Origin: Tenebrionibacter intestinalis
GTDB taxonomy: Bacteria; Pseudomonadota; Gammaproteobacteria; Enterobacterales; Enterobacteriaceae
Direction of reading: 5' to 3'
Assembly: GCF_016632365.1 (NCBI RefSeq)
Contig: NZ_JAEPBH010000033.1
Coordinates: forward strand, 1-54,551
Length of the DNA: 54,551 nt
Part shown: positions 1-8,808 of the stretch, one piece after another
Layout of the letters: each line of letters opens with the position of its first letter
How positions within the stretch are numbered: the first letter of the stretch is position 1
The notes under the pieces: generated by a model
Database searches by the model: none
Seen by the model: the letters and a program-made list of their open reading frames with translations, nothing else
Told to the model about the DNA's origin: nothing
Made by a program: the position numbers and the translations under genes

Positions 1-10
1 AAAAAATAAG

Positions 11-83
11 GAAAATCAACGCATTGATTTTCGCCTGCTCACGACAAAGAAGGAAAAATCCCGTTTTTCCTTCTTTGTCAACA
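11..83 (-). terminator. nupC downstream hairpins / terminator
   Basis: Two inverted repeats lie beyond the nupC stop codon. The first has a perfect 15-bp stem (44-58 with 64-78, loop TCCCG) whose arms are A/G-rich and T/C-rich, so in the nupC direction it ends in a T-rich strand. The second (11-19 with 24-32, loop CGCA) is a 9-bp stem. Together they make a plausible transcription end for nupC. The first stem is nearly repeated behind alaC at 6739-6773. Confidence 0.7.
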
Positions 84-122
84 AACTGAATCGGCTCCCT
101 GGTTTTTTATTTACTGCGACGT

Positions 123-1310
123 TTACAGCACCAGCGCGGCAACTGCGGCCGACAGCACGCTAACCAGCGTTGAGCCGTAAACCAGTTTCAGGCCGAAGCG
201 AGAAACCACGTTGCCCTGTTCTTCATTCAGGCCTTTGATGGCGCCAGCGATAATTCCGATGGAGGAAAAGTTGGCGAACGATACCAGGAATACGGATAGA
301 ATACCTTCGGCGCGTACAGAGAGCGTACCGGACAGTTTCTGCAGATCCATCATCGCTACAAACTCATTCGCCACCAGCTTGGTCGCCATAATACTGCCCG
401 CCTGTAATGCTTCTGACGCTGGTATGCCCATTACCCAGGCGACAGGCCAGAAGATATGTCCGAGAATGCTCTGAAATGAAATCCCCAGCACGGCGGCAAA
501 CAGCGCGTTCAAACCGGCAATTAACGCGATAAAACCAATCAGCATTGCTGCGACGATGATGGCCACCTTAAAGCCCGCCAGAATATATTCACCCAGCATT
601 TCAAAGAAGCTTTGCCCTTCATGCAGGTTAGCCATCTGCAAATTCTCTTCGCTGGCGTTTACCTTATAAGGGTTAATGATAGACAGGACGATAAAGGTGC
701 TGAACATATTGAGTACCAGCGCCGCGACCACGTATTTGGGATCCAGCATTGTCATATAAGCGCCCACAATAGACATGGAAACCGTTGACATTGCGGTAGC
801 CGACATCGTGTACATGCGGTTGCGGGACATCTTGCCCAGGATATCCTTATAGGCGATGAAGTTTTCGGACTGCCCCAGTATCAGTGAACTGACGGCGTTA
901 AAAGACTCCAGTTTCCCCATTCCGTTAACTTTAGACAGCGCCGTGCCGATAAAACGGATGACAACAGGCAATATGCGAATATGTTGAAGAATACCGATTA
1001 ACGCCGAAATAAAGATAATAGGGCACAGTACCTTCAGGAAGAAAAACGCCAGTCCCTCGTCGTTCATTTTCCCAAACACAAAGTTTGTTCCTTCGTTCGC
1101 AAAGCCAAGCAGCTTGTCGAACATAGCGGAGAACCCTTTAACAAAGCCCAGGCCCACTTCCGAATGCAGGAAAAACCAGGCCAGCAGGATTTCTATAACA
1201 AGTAGCTGTATCACGTAACGAAGGCGAATACTTTTACGATCGTGGCTGACCAGCAGCGCCAGTAGCGCAACAACGATAAGCGCCAGAACGAAGTGTAAAA
1301 TGCGGGACAT
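123..1310 (-). CDS. nupC: NupC nucleoside:H+ symporter
   Basis: Inner-membrane concentrative nucleoside transporter (CNT family) that imports pyrimidine nucleosides and adenosine with protons. The protein is 395 aa and hydrophobic throughout. It carries the family stretch [14 protein letters not shown] and the C-terminal segment [14 protein letters not shown], both seen in E. coli NupC. The ATG at 1310 is chosen because GGAG lies just upstream and the protein then begins [11 protein letters not shown], like E. coli; an in-frame extension to 1391 has no such support. It is monocistronic and leftward. Compared with my recollection of E. coli NupC (400 aa) it lacks about five residues around position 305, just before the ISFQSILG segment. 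Confidence 0.96.
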   Translation of the reverse strand: MSRILHFVLALIVVALLALLVSHDRKSIRLRYVIQLLVIEILLAWFFLHSEVGLGFVKGFSAMFDKLLGFANEGTNFVFGKMNDEGLAFFFLKVLCPIIFISALIGILQHIRILPVVIRFIGTALSKVNGMGKLESFNAVSSLILGQSENFIAYKDILGKMSRNRMYTMSATAMSTVSMSIVGAYMTMLDPKYVVAALVLNMFSTFIVLSIINPYKVNASEENLQMANLHEGQSFFEMLGEYILAGFKVAIIVAAMLIGFIALIAGLNALFAAVLGISFQSILGHIFWPVAWVMGIPASEALQAGSIMATKLVANEFVAMMDLQKLSGTLSVRAEGILSVFLVSFANFSSIGIIAGAIKGLNEEQGNVVSRFGLKLVYGSTLVSVLSAAVAALVL

Positions 1311-1606
1311 GGTGGCTCCAGATGTAGAGTCAGGTTTACTTTCGTCGCACATTCTATGTAACAACCAGCAAGAAAACGAGAGGAAATGCATACTATAATG
1401 AGGATCTGCGGATAAACATCAAAATAGTGAACAATCCTGCTGTTAATATTTTTACGTAAAGAAGGGAAAATTTCATAAAGAATGATAAAATTTTAAAATG
1501 CATAACGATTTTTAAAATTACGCATTTTTACGAAAACATCCACTAACCACAATTTCCAGCGCTTATTTCTTTTAAAGCAATCAGGGCGTCTCCTTCAAAT
1601 GAGCTT
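1311..1606. promoter_or_regulatory. nupC-mntH divergent intergenic region
   Basis: AT-rich spacer between divergent nupC and mntH. On the minus strand a TATAGT hexamer at about 1394-1399 could be the nupC -10 element, with no good -35 box. That fits an activator-dependent promoter (CRP/CytR control is known for nupC in E. coli), but I could not identify a convincing CRP site by eye. Confidence 0.35.
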
Positions 1607-1632
1607 GATAATCATTCTCATTTTGTTAGGAT
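1605..1632 (+). promoter_or_regulatory. mntH promoter with Fur box
   Basis: A 19-bp Fur-box match, GATAATCATTCTCATTTTG (1607-1625), overlaps a plausible promoter: TTGATA (1605-1610) as -35 and TAGGAT (1627-1632) as -10, 16 bp apart. Fur repression of mntH by iron is established in E. coli and Salmonella; the position here agrees. Confidence 0.8.
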
Positions 1633-1633
1633 G

Positions 1634-1655
1634 AAACATAGCAAAGGCTATACTT
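1634..1655 (+). promoter_or_regulatory. MntR operator upstream of mntH
   Basis: The palindromic sequence AACATAGC-AAAG-GCTATACTT matches the known MntR box (AACATAGC spacer GCTATGTT) with one change in the right arm. It sits between the promoter and the ribosome-binding site (GAGG at 1657-1660), so manganese-loaded MntR would block transcription initiation or early elongation. Confidence 0.82.
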
Positions 1656-1665
1656 TGAGGCAGAG

Positions 1666-2895
1666 ATGACAAACAGTCGCGTTGAGAACACTACCGGGCG
1701 TACCGCGCGCAAACTCAGGCTGGCATTGATGGGGCCTGCGTTTATTGCAGCCATTGGCTATATCGACCCGGGCAATTTCGCCACTAATATTCAGGCGGGC
1801 GCATCGTTTGGCTATCAGTTATTGTGGGTAGTGGTATGGGCTAACCTTATGGCAATGATGATCCAGACGCTCTCTGCCAAACTGGGTATCGCCACAGGCA
1901 GGAATCTCGCTGAGCATATTCGTGACCGTTTTGCGCGTCCGCTGGTGTGGGTATGGTGGATACAGGCGGAAATTATTGCTATGGCGACCGATCTTGCTGA
2001 ATTTATCGGCGCGGCCATTGGCTTTAAGCTGATTCTTGGCGTTTCATTGTTGCAGGGCGCCGTGCTGACCGGCATCGCCACTTTCCTGATTCTGATGCTA
2101 CAGCGCCGTGGGCAAAAGCCGCTGGAAAAAGTCATTGGCGGCCTGCTGCTGTTTGTTGCGGCGGCGTACATTGTTGAGCTGGTTTTTTCACAGCCCCAGA
2201 TTGCGGCGCTGTCAGTTGGGATGATAGTGCCTTCGTTGCCAAACCGGGAGGCGGTGTTTCTCGCCGCCGGCGTATTAGGGGCGACGATTATGCCGCACGT
2301 CATTTATCTGCACTCTTCGTTAACGCAAAATCTGCATGATGGCAACGCAAAAGAACGTTTTTGCGCCACAAAATGGGATGTTTCGATCGCTATGGCCATT
2401 GCAGGGTTCGTTAACCTGGCGATGATGGCTACGGCGGCGGCGTTTCACTTTAGCGGCCATACCGGCGTTGCGGATCTGGATGAGGCCTATGTAACGCTTA
2501 AACCGTTGCTGGGTGACGCGGCTGCCGTGATTTTTGGCCTGAGTCTCGTGGCCGCAGGGCTCTCTTCCACCGTCGTCGGCACGCTTGCCGGCCAGGTTGT
2601 GATGCAGGGGTTTGTGCGCTTTCATATTCCATTGTGGGTTCGCCGCACGGTGACTATGCTACCCTCGTTTGTCGTTATTCTTATGGGGCTTGACCCTACG
2701 CGCATTCTGGTATTGAGCCAGGTACTGCTAAGCTTCGGTATTGCATTAGCGCTGGTGCCGCTTCTGTGCTTTACCGGCAACCGCGCGCTAATGGGGGAAC
2801 TGGTCAACGGAAAGTGGGTAAGTACGCTGGGCTGGATTATTGCGGCACTGGTCGTGGCGCTCAACGCCTGGCTGATAACAGACGTGCTGTTGTGA
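1666..2895 (+). CDS. mntH: MntH NRAMP-family Mn2+:H+ symporter
   Basis: Proton-coupled divalent metal importer of the inner membrane, mainly for Mn2+. It is 409 aa with about 11 membrane segments. The NRAMP signatures are present: DPGN in TM1 (Asp34, Asn37) and [10 protein letters not shown] in TM6, which form the metal site. The start at 1666 has a GAGG ribosome-binding site six bases upstream and gives a length close to E. coli MntH (412 aa). It is a single-gene unit controlled by Fur and MntR sites immediately upstream. Its 3' end lies 27 bp from the convergent end of ypeC. Confidence 0.97.
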   Translation: MTNSRVENTTGRTARKLRLALMGPAFIAAIGYIDPGNFATNIQAGASFGYQLLWVVVWANLMAMMIQTLSAKLGIATGRNLAEHIRDRFARPLVWVWWIQAEIIAMATDLAEFIGAAIGFKLILGVSLLQGAVLTGIATFLILMLQRRGQKPLEKVIGGLLLFVAAAYIVELVFSQPQIAALSVGMIVPSLPNREAVFLAAGVLGATIMPHVIYLHSSLTQNLHDGNAKERFCATKWDVSIAMAIAGFVNLAMMATAAAFHFSGHTGVADLDEAYVTLKPLLGDAAAVIFGLSLVAAGLSSTVVGTLAGQVVMQGFVRFHIPLWVRRTVTMLPSFVVILMGLDPTRILVLSQVLLSFGIALALVPLLCFTGNRALMGELVNGKWVSTLGWIIAALVVALNAWLITDVLL

Positions 2896-2922
2896 TACAG
2901 CACCCTATTGCGGGGCGGCTTA

Positions 2923-3240
2923 TTAATGATGTCGTTTGCGCCAACTGCCGTGCGGCCCCCTGTCGCGCCGCCCGTCATAATAGCCGCGTTCATAGGCGCG
3001 GCGTTTATCCCAGCCATGATGTCGGCCGTGGTCATGATGCCAGCGTCCCTTGCGCCAGTGCCAGTTATTGTACCAGTCGTTGCGATCGCGCCAGCGTCCG
3101 CCGTCCCAGTAGTGCCCGTAACGATCGCGATCGCCTATTTGCAGTTTAACGGATGGCAGCAGAGTAATTTCAGCCGCGCCTGCGCCAAACGGGAGTAGCG
3201 CCAGCAAAGTGGCCCCGATAAACAGTGACCTGAACAACAT
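2923..3240 (-). CDS. ypeC: YpeC, DUF2502 periplasmic protein
   Basis: A 105-aa protein with a cleavable signal peptide (hydrophobic core [17 protein letters not shown], residues 7-22). The mature part is extremely rich in Arg, His, Trp, Tyr, Gly and Asp, with repeated [13 protein letters not shown]-type segments. This is the DUF2502 family of enterobacteria; its function is unknown and the composition might suggest metal or polyanion binding. Start ATG at 3240 with GAGGAG upstream. The gene is convergent with mntH, 27 bp away, as in E. coli. Confidence 0.9.
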   Translation of the reverse strand: MLFRSLFIGATLLALLPFGAGAAEITLLPSVKLQIGDRDRYGHYWDGGRWRDRNDWYNNWHWRKGRWHHDHGRHHGWDKRRAYERGYYDGRRDRGPHGSWRKRHH

Positions 3241-3652
3241 ATTTTTCTCCTCAGGATATCTCTGGTCGTTAAAAACCAGTGAATTTCAAGTTTATCGGGA
3301 GGTAACGTAATATATCTTCATCGCCGCTCTGAAAGATGGCGACAATATTTGTTTTGAGAAAATTCTCAAATACCGTTTCAGCGTTATACCTGCGTACTGC
3401 CCTAAATCGGACAGTGCTTTCTTTATTAAGATGAATACCGTAACGGGATGTATTACCTTTAATTACTGATACCCGCTTTGGCTATTTAGCTCAGGACACA
3501 ATGGGATGAGCGACCGCCGCAGGGTGAGAAGGATTGCTGAAATTCTGCGACAGGGGTCGATTTTCACAGGATGCCTGAGTTATGTTCATCGTTGTTGTAG
3601 CACCATAATTTTAGCGTGTTAGCCACTTAAGCCTGTGTGGAGGCTGGAAATA
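3241..3652. other. ypeC-glk intergenic region
   Basis: About 410 bp without a credible ORF. E. coli has yfeO (chloride-channel family) between these genes; no trace of a yfeO reading frame is visible here. The region must hold the ypeC and glk promoters. GGAGG at 3639-3643 is the glk ribosome-binding site. Confidence 0.5.
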
Positions 3653-4618
3653 ATGACCCAATACGCCCTGGTAGGGGATGTCGGCGGTACTAATGCCCGT
3701 CTGGCGCTGTGTAACCTTAAAAATGGAGAGATAGACTGTGTTAAAACGTATTCCGGCCTGGACTATCCGTCGCTGGAGGCGGTAGTACAGGATTATCTGA
3801 AAGAGCGCAATATGAATATTAGCGCAGGCTGTGTGGCCATTGCCTGCCCGATTACCGGCGACTGGGTCGCGATGACCAATCACACCTGGGCATTTTCTAT
3901 CGCTGAAATGAAGCGGAATTTAGGTTTTACGCATCTGGAAATTATTAATGATTTTACCGCCGCCTCTATGGCGATTCCGATGCTTAAGCCGGAGCACTTG
4001 ATTCAGTTTGGCGGCGATAAGCCGCTGGAAGGGAAGCCTGTGGCGGTGTATGGCGCAGGTACCGGACTGGGCGTTGCGCATCTGGTTCACGTTGACAGAC
4101 GTTGGATTAGTCTGCCGGGTGAAGGAGGGCATGCGGACTTTGCGCCAAACAGCGAAGAAGAAGATATTATTCTTGAGCAGTTGCGCAGCGAGTTTGGGCA
4201 TGTGTCTGCTGAAAGGGTGCTCTCAGGCCCCGGCCTTGTTAACCTCTACCGCGCAATTGTGAAATCAGACAACCGCCAGCCGGAAGATTTACAGCCGAAA
4301 GAAATTACCGAACGCGCGCTGGATGGCAGCAGCACGGATTGCCGGCGCGCGCTGTCGCTGTTCTGCGTCATTATGGGGCGCTTTGGCGGTAACCTGGCGT
4401 TAACGCTGGGTACGGCGGGCGGCGTTTATATCGCTGGCGGCATTGTGCCGCGCTTCCTTGAGTTTTTTAAAGCCTCTGGTTTTCGCGGTGGTTTTGAAGA
4501 TAAAGGGCGGCTCAGACGTTTTGTAGAGGATATCCCCGTGTATCTTATTACCCATGAACAGCCAGGGTTGCTCGGGGCAGGCGCGCATTTACGCCAGGCA
4601 ATGGGCCAGATCCTCTGA
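3653..4618 (+). CDS. glk: Glucokinase
   Basis: Cytoplasmic ATP-dependent glucose kinase producing glucose-6-phosphate. From ATG 3653 (GGAGG nine bases upstream) it is 321 aa, exactly the E. coli Glk length. The ATP phosphate-binding loop [12 protein letters not shown] is at residues 8-19. The glucose-binding segment [12 protein letters not shown] contains the catalytic Asp (about residue 100), and GAGTGLG and [10 protein letters not shown] carry further active-site Glu/His residues. It is transcribed alone and followed by a strong hairpin terminator at 4636-4666. Confidence 0.97.
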   Translation: MTQYALVGDVGGTNARLALCNLKNGEIDCVKTYSGLDYPSLEAVVQDYLKERNMNISAGCVAIACPITGDWVAMTNHTWAFSIAEMKRNLGFTHLEIINDFTAASMAIPMLKPEHLIQFGGDKPLEGKPVAVYGAGTGLGVAHLVHVDRRWISLPGEGGHADFAPNSEEEDIILEQLRSEFGHVSAERVLSGPGLVNLYRAIVKSDNRQPEDLQPKEITERALDGSSTDCRRALSLFCVIMGRFGGNLALTLGTAGGVYIAGGIVPRFLEFFKASGFRGGFEDKGRLRRFVEDIPVYLITHEQPGLLGAGAHLRQAMGQIL

Positions 4619-4635
4619 TATTTTGGGGCTGTTTT

Positions 4636-4666
4636 ACGTGTGCCGCTGCCTGCGGCGCGCGTTTTT
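4636..4666 (+). terminator. glk rho-independent terminator
   Basis: An 11-bp stem (4636-4646 with 4652-4662, two G-U pairs, loop TGCCT) runs into TTTTT (4662-4666), 18 bp after the glk stop codon. Confidence 0.8.
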
Positions 4667-4778
4667 GTTTATGCCCGTCATATTACCTGCCAGCGCCTGA
4701 CAAAAGGCCGTGGCGGTGTGTTTCGAACCCAGGCCTTAAGTGAACGGAACATCCGCTTAACCTTAAAAGACCCGTATC

Positions 4779-4826
4779 AGGCTGTGTCCCTTAATCCAGC
4801 ATCATGAGGATTAAGGAACACAGCCT
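4779..4826. repeat. 19-bp inverted repeat
   Basis: The arms 4779-4797 and 4808-4826 are complementary at 18 of 19 positions and flank a 10-base loop (AGCATCATGA). No T-run follows on either strand, so it is not an ordinary terminator. It could be a small structured RNA, a cruciform or a remnant of a repeat element. Confidence 0.7.
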
Positions 4827-5405
4827 GGAATCGCGGCGCTTTGTTTTTTCTGTGCCAGCGCACCGTTGTGTTACCCATCAGCTTGCCGCCCGAATCCGTC
4901 ATTGCAAATGCTTTTCGCCGCATTAGCGAGATTACAGGGCTGGAACAGGGCCGCTTGCGGCCTTATGGTTGGAAATGATGATATCCCAGGCAGCAAAAGG
5001 GGATATTGCTAATTGTTAACAGGCGGCGTGCGGGTTGGACACGCGCTGCGCTGTAGCCCCTGCGGCACATTAATCTGCAATGCATGCAGCAGAATCCCTG
5101 CCTTTTTAGCGCTACCGGGCTGCGCCTGGCGGAACGGCTGCTTAATGTTGTGTATAAATTTTGGGGCTTAACGCCGTCACCACGTTTTAATTTTCATGTT
5201 GCTTAATTGATGCTAAAACAGGCGCATATAAGTTACGTTAGGGATAAAAACCAGAAGGCTTTTTTGTGAATAGCCTCTTTTCCGGCTGAAAAATATGCTT
5301 CATTCCTCTCGACAACAGAAATTTTTATAGGTTATGTTCTGTACTGGCCGCCGGTGCGGCTACGTCGCTCGGACGGTCCGGGCGCTTACGTAATTTGAGG
5401 AACTT

Positions 5406-6641
5406 ATGGATAATTCAGGCTCTCCACGTCGTTTTACGCGTATCGATCGCCTTCCCCCTTATGTTTTTAACATTACCGCTGAGTTAAAAATGGCTGCGCG
5501 CAGGCGCGGCGAAGATATTATTGACCTCAGTATGGGGAACCCCGATGGCGCGACGCCGCCGCATATCGTTGAAAAACTTTGTACCGTTGCTCAGCGTCCC
5601 GATACCCACGGTTATTCCACCTCGCGAGGTATTCCGCGCTTGCGTCGCGCTATTTCGCGCTGGTATCAGATGCGCTATCAGGTGGATATCGATCCTGAAA
5701 CCGAAGCGATTGTGACTATCGGTTCAAAAGAGGGGCTTGCACACCTGATGCTGGCAACGCTGGATCACGGTGATACGGTGCTTGTGCCAAATCCCAGCTA
5801 TCCCATTCATATTTACGGTGCGGTCATCGCCGGCGCACAGGTGCGTTCGGTACCGCTGGTGGAAGGCGTGGACTTTTTTACGGAACTGGAGCGCGCTATT
5901 CGTGAAAGTTATCCCAGGCCGAAAATGATGATCCTTGGTTTTCCGTCAAATCCCACAGCCCAATGCGTAGAGCTGCCGTTTTTCGAAAAAGTTGTGGCGC
6001 TGGCAAAGCGTTACGATGTGCTGGTAGTGCATGACCTGGCCTATGCCGATATCGTCTACGATGGTTGGGAAGCGCCGTCCATTATGCAGGTGCCGGGCGC
6101 GCGCGATGTGGCCGTGGAATTTTTTACGCTGTCAAAAAGCTACAACATGGCGGGCTGGCGTATTGGCTTTATGGTAGGAAACCGTGAGCTGGTAGCCGCG
6201 CTTGCGCGTATAAAAAGTTATCACGACTATGGAACCTTTACGCCGTTACAGGTAGCGGCCATTGCTGCGCTGGAGGGCGATCGGCAGTGCGTGCGCGACA
6301 TCGCTGAACAGTACAAACGCCGGCGTGATGTTCTGGTGAAAGGTCTGCATGAAGCAGGGTGGAAGGTAGCGTGTCCAAAAGCCTCAATGTACGTCTGGGC
6401 CAAAATCCCGGCGCCGTATGCCCAAATGGGGTCGCTGGAATTTGCCAGGAAACTGCTGGCGGAGGCAAAAGTTTGTGTCTCGCCAGGTATCGGTTTTGGG
6501 GACTATGGCGATACGCACGTGCGGTTTGCGTTGATTGAAAATAGCGATCGTATCCGCCAGGCCGTGCGCGGTATAAAAGCAATGTTTCGTGCCGAAGGGC
6601 TGCTGCACGCAGAAGAAAAAACAGAGGCGAACGGGCAATAA
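5406..6641 (+). CDS. alaC: AlaC glutamate-pyruvate aminotransferase
   Basis: PLP-dependent class I/II aminotransferase that makes alanine from pyruvate and glutamate (AlaC, formerly YfdZ). It is 411 aa, close to E. coli AlaC (412). Recognisable are the N-terminal [25 protein letters not shown], the PLP-contacting [12 protein letters not shown], and the Schiff-base lysine in [16 protein letters not shown] (about Lys244). Start ATG 5406 follows TTGAGGAACTT, a good ribosome-binding site. It is the last conserved backbone enzyme before the island, and two hairpins follow it. Confidence 0.96.
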   Translation: MDNSGSPRRFTRIDRLPPYVFNITAELKMAARRRGEDIIDLSMGNPDGATPPHIVEKLCTVAQRPDTHGYSTSRGIPRLRRAISRWYQMRYQVDIDPETEAIVTIGSKEGLAHLMLATLDHGDTVLVPNPSYPIHIYGAVIAGAQVRSVPLVEGVDFFTELERAIRESYPRPKMMILGFPSNPTAQCVELPFFEKVVALAKRYDVLVVHDLAYADIVYDGWEAPSIMQVPGARDVAVEFFTLSKSYNMAGWRIGFMVGNRELVAALARIKSYHDYGTFTPLQVAAIAALEGDRQCVRDIAEQYKRRRDVLVKGLHEAGWKVACPKASMYVWAKIPAPYAQMGSLEFARKLLAEAKVCVSPGIGFGDYGDTHVRFALIENSDRIRQAVRGIKAMFRAEGLLHAEEKTEANGQ

Positions 6642-6670
6642 AACGTAAACAGGAGCCTGCTGACAAACCC

Positions 6671-6773
6671 CATCCTGTCGCAGACAGGATGGATGAAAAA
6701 CAATGAAAAACAAAGCGTTGCTTTTTGTCTGCTTACTTCAAAGAAGGAAAAAAACCGTTTTTTCCTTTTTTTG
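6671..6773 (+). terminator. alaC downstream hairpins / terminator
   Basis: A 9-bp stem (6671-6679 with 6683-6691, loop GCA) is followed by an A/G-rich to T/C-rich hairpin at 6739-6773. The second closely resembles the nupC terminator at 44-78, including the trailing TTGTCAAC-ACTGA sequence. Confidence 0.65.
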
Positions 6774-6833
6774 TCAACTAACTGACAGGAGTCTGCCGGC
6801 TCCTGTCATCGTTTCGTTTTCCGTGAAGCAAGG

Positions 6834-6908
6834 TTAATCAAGCATCAAAAAGAAGGTGCCGACCCACAAAATCAGAATTACAGAAACGCCCATCAAAAAG
6901 TATTTCAC
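6834..6908 (-). CDS. ypdK: YpdK small membrane protein
   Basis: A 24-codon ORF beginning GTG (6906-6908) with GGAG eight bases upstream. The peptide starts MKYFLMGVSVIL and ends in WVGTFFLMLD, one hydrophobic membrane span. E. coli YpdK, a 23-aa membrane protein next to alaC, begins MKYFFMGIS and has the same WAGTF core, so both sequence and position agree. Its function is unknown. Confidence 0.85.
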   Translation of the reverse strand: MKYFLMGVSVILILWVGTFFLMLD

Positions 6909-6998
6909 GTCTTTTGCTCCACGCACCTGCTGCACGCTTATATCGAAACGGGTAATGCCGGTGCCGCACTATGAAAAACAATAGACCGTTACGCTTAC

Positions 6999-7030
6999 AA
7001 AGACGCTTGCGGGATGCCTTGCGTCTTTTT
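6999..7030 (+). terminator. Hairpin terminator before the island junction
   Basis: The arms AAAGACGC (6999-7006) and GCGTCTTT (7021-7028) form an 8-bp stem followed by TTTTT. No rightward gene is evident immediately upstream, so it may end read-through from alaC or act on an unannotated transcript. It is the last backbone-like element seen before the integrase scar. Confidence 0.55.
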
Positions 7031-7288
7031 CCGGGCCAGGCGGCATGGGCGCCGTTAATTTACCCCTAATTGATAAGGGTTACAAGCGCCTCCGCAAACT
7101 GAAAAGCATGTTTCATGTCTTTAGTAACTTATTGATTCATATGTTTTTATTCTGGCAGGTTTGTGTGCCGAATGTATTTGTGGGTAAAAGGTATGTATTG
7201 CGTCGTTGCCGACGGGTTATAAATGAAACAGAAAGTGTCTATAAGGAACTGTGAAAGTAAATGGGTAGCATCCCTTCTGGGATTTGCT
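7031..7288. other. Junction sequence without a gene
   Basis: Roughly 260 bp between the 6999-7030 terminator and the integrase remnant. Several short frames exist but none has a good ribosome-binding site or family signature. Part may be decayed integrase coding sequence: one minus-strand frame reads KAVWIYRANPRRDA around 7280-7310, loosely like the conserved VWxxRYR segment of P4-type integrases. Confidence 0.35.
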
Positions 7289-7486
7289 CTATATATCCAG
7301 ACTGCTTTGCCCTTGCTTGCGTGAGCGAGACAGCCGGCCAGGGGGCCAATTAGCAGTGTTTTCCCCCTTTTCTTCACTACCGATAGCGCATCCGCCCCTG
7401 ACAACGGAACATAAAGGAATATCTGCTGGTATACGGAATGCCTTAACTGATGGCTTTGCGGCTTCTATCCGTTTGACTGTCAGCAT
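7289..7486 (-). pseudogene. P4-type tyrosine integrase, N-terminal remnant
   Basis: Reading leftward from ATG 7486, the first residues are MLTVKRIEAAKPSVKAFRIPAD, the typical opening of the Arm-DNA-binding domain (DUF4102) of P4-like integrases. After about 22 residues the family pattern is lost, and the frame ends at 65 aa where an intact integrase would be about 400. No catalytic domain (R-H-R-Y) is present in any frame nearby. It is therefore a truncated, frameshifted relic. The fragment lies 153 bp from a tRNA-like att core in the orientation normal for an intact element (tRNA 3' end, then int). Confidence 0.65.
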
Positions 7487-7537
7487 GTGGGCATAATTCC
7501 GTGGGCATTTATATTATGCCCGCAATATGTGCCCGCA
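7487..7537. repeat. Paired GTGGGCAT / TGCCCGCA repeats (possible integrase arm sites)
   Basis: GTGGGCAT occurs at 7487-7494 and 7501-7508 (14-bp period). The near-inverse TGCCCGCA occurs at 7517-7524 and 7530-7537 (13-bp period). Clustered short repeats directly upstream of int are the usual layout of attP arm-type integrase binding sites; that role is inferred. Confidence 0.5.
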
Positions 7538-7639
7538 AAAACCTGGTGTAGACAATATATGATGGGTAACGACGGGTACAATGAAATTACAGGATGCCAG
7601 TCTTTGCGCGGGTTTTGGTAATGCTGGGTAATGTAAAAA

Positions 7640-7667
7640 TGGCGTCCCCTGCAGACTTCGAATTTGC
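7640..7667 (-). other. Candidate attachment site: tRNA-Arg(CCU) 3'-end fragment
   Basis: Read on the minus strand this is GCAAATTCGAAGTCTGC followed by AGGGGACGCCA: a T-arm (four of five stem pairs, TTCGAAG loop), the acceptor strand and CCA. Compared with my recollection of E. coli argW, 22 of 28 positions agree. No D-arm or anticodon arm lies upstream, so it is a fragment as expected of an att repeat, not a tRNA gene. Confidence 0.5.
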
Positions 7668-7675
7668 GTTTTAAT

Positions 7676-7867
7676 TTATTGATAATAATATAATTTAGTT
7701 TGTTCGATTAATTCATGTGCCCCCAATAAGGCCCCCATCTGTAGTAAGTCAAAACTAGAAGGTTGAAGGGGAATTTTTACGTCCATCTGAAGTGTTTTGG
7801 ATTGCACGGTAACCTGGCTGTTTACGGAATCGTAGTGAGCACCATCAGCGTTTGAAAATGATACCAT
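7676..7867 (-). CDS. Small hypothetical island protein (63 aa)
   Basis: Not recognised. The start ATG 7867 has AGGAG eight bases upstream, and the gene follows the DUF4942 gene by 11 bp, so it is probably the last gene of that operon. The product is soluble, mildly acidic, and ends in TKLYYYQ; no motif is evident. Its stop codon lies nine bases from the tRNA-like att fragment, so it marks the island edge. Confidence 0.6.
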   Translation of the reverse strand: MVSFSNADGAHYDSVNSQVTVQSKTLQMDVKIPLQPSSFDLLQMGALLGAHELIEQTKLYYYQ

Positions 7868-7878
7868 AACCTGGCTCC

Positions 7879-8730
7879 TTAGAGTTTATTGGGCAAAGCC
7901 CCTAGATAGTGTCGGGCGATGATATCGTTCAGTTTATCGACTAGTTCAGGTCTCTTGAATACGATGTGCGCTGTTCCCTTCTGAAAATATTTGATTGCAA
8001 ACATCTCATCCTCATAGTGATTACTGTGCCTGTTTTCATGGATATGATCGCCGAGACGACGGGTAACATCAGCTCGATTGTCAGGAACAGGCTTTCCGTC
8101 TAGGATCATCAGCATGCGTTCAAGATCCGCCAGACGATCACGTTGCCATCCCCAGCTAAGCCTAAATCCCCAAAGATCATATTTCACCAGCCCTGTAACG
8201 ATGATCTTTTTCCCAAACTTACACGGGCTGTTACTCTTGTAGTCCCAGCTCAGACCTTTAAACACATTTATCGCCCCACGTTCAAATACGTCACCTTTAC
8301 TAAGATGCAGCTGCTCGAATGTGTTGAGAATATTCTCTTCGCTGATAGCCGGAATATCATCCTTTTCCAAGCTGTTGTACCACTGGTTACGGGCCTCGGC
8401 ATCCATTAGTGAGAGCATCCCGGACTTCTTCATCAGCTCTCGCCATATGCTGCGATCTAGATTGCGGGTAATGGCCTTCATTGCTGTTTCTCTTTTTTCC
8501 ATCAACCAGCCGCCGCAGCGGAAGTCCTGCTTCATGGCCCAGTCCAGAGCGGTTTTCCCCCCGATACTGCGGGTCAGCATTGAAATATCGTCAAGCTGCT
8601 GTATCAACATTTCAATCTCCGCCAGTGCGGCATTACGTCCGGTAACAATGCGCTCAATACTGGTGGAGCAAATCACGTCGGTATGGTCGGTTAGTACTTC
8701 GGGGTCGGTGAGAGTCAGTTGTGACATCAT
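7879..8730 (-). CDS. DUF4942 domain-containing protein
   Basis: A 283-aa soluble protein of the DUF4942 family, typically found at the distal end of CP4-type islands near yeeU/yeeV genes. The C-terminal signature is clear: a region around YDLWGFRLSWGW, then HENRHSNHYEDEMFAIKYFQKGTAHIVFKRPELVDKLN (in parts) before the end. Function unknown. ATG 8730 follows AGAGGA by five bases; a second Met is next in frame. It is separated from the upstream DUF957 gene by a hairpin terminator, so it may have its own promoter. Confidence 0.85.
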   Translation of the reverse strand: MMSQLTLTDPEVLTDHTDVICSTSIERIVTGRNAALAEIEMLIQQLDDISMLTRSIGGKTALDWAMKQDFRCGGWLMEKRETAMKAITRNLDRSIWRELMKKSGMLSLMDAEARNQWYNSLEKDDIPAISEENILNTFEQLHLSKGDVFERGAINVFKGLSWDYKSNSPCKFGKKIIVTGLVKYDLWGFRLSWGWQRDRLADLERMLMILDGKPVPDNRADVTRRLGDHIHENRHSNHYEDEMFAIKYFQKGTAHIVFKRPELVDKLNDIIARHYLGALPNKL

Positions 8731-8743
8731 TTCTGTCCTCTAT

Positions 8744-8780
8744 ATAAAAGCAAAGCGCCAGTCGGTGAGGACTGGCGCTT
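8744..8780 (-). terminator. Terminator between DUF957 and DUF4942 genes
   Basis: Perfect 11-bp stem AAGCGCCAGTC (8753-8763) / GACTGGCGCTT (8770-8780), six-base loop. Leftward it is followed by TTTGCTTTTA. It ends the toxin-antitoxin operon before the DUF4942 gene, or attenuates read-through into it. Confidence 0.8.
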
Positions 8781-8808
8781 ATGTGCGTGTGATAAGTCTG
8801 GCTCGGGG

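Larger units (their letters stand above)
4619..5405. other. glk-alaC intergenic region
   Basis: About 790 bp without a supported gene. It contains the glk terminator, a long hairpin at 4779-4826 (19-bp arms, one mismatch, 10-nt loop) and a GGCCGCTTGCGGCC palindrome near 4950. In E. coli several fry/ypd genes sit between glk and alaC, so this may be a deletion scar; I see no recognisable remnant of their proteins. The alaC promoter must lie near its right end. Confidence 0.5.

Noticed and set aside
7045-7254. A 69-codon rightward frame after the 6999-7030 terminator
   Set aside because: No ribosome-binding site, no family signature, and composition is basic and hydrophobic without pattern.
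7640-7667. A complete tRNA-Arg gene at the island edge
   Set aside because: Only the T-arm and acceptor end are present; there is no D-arm or anticodon arm upstream on the minus strand.
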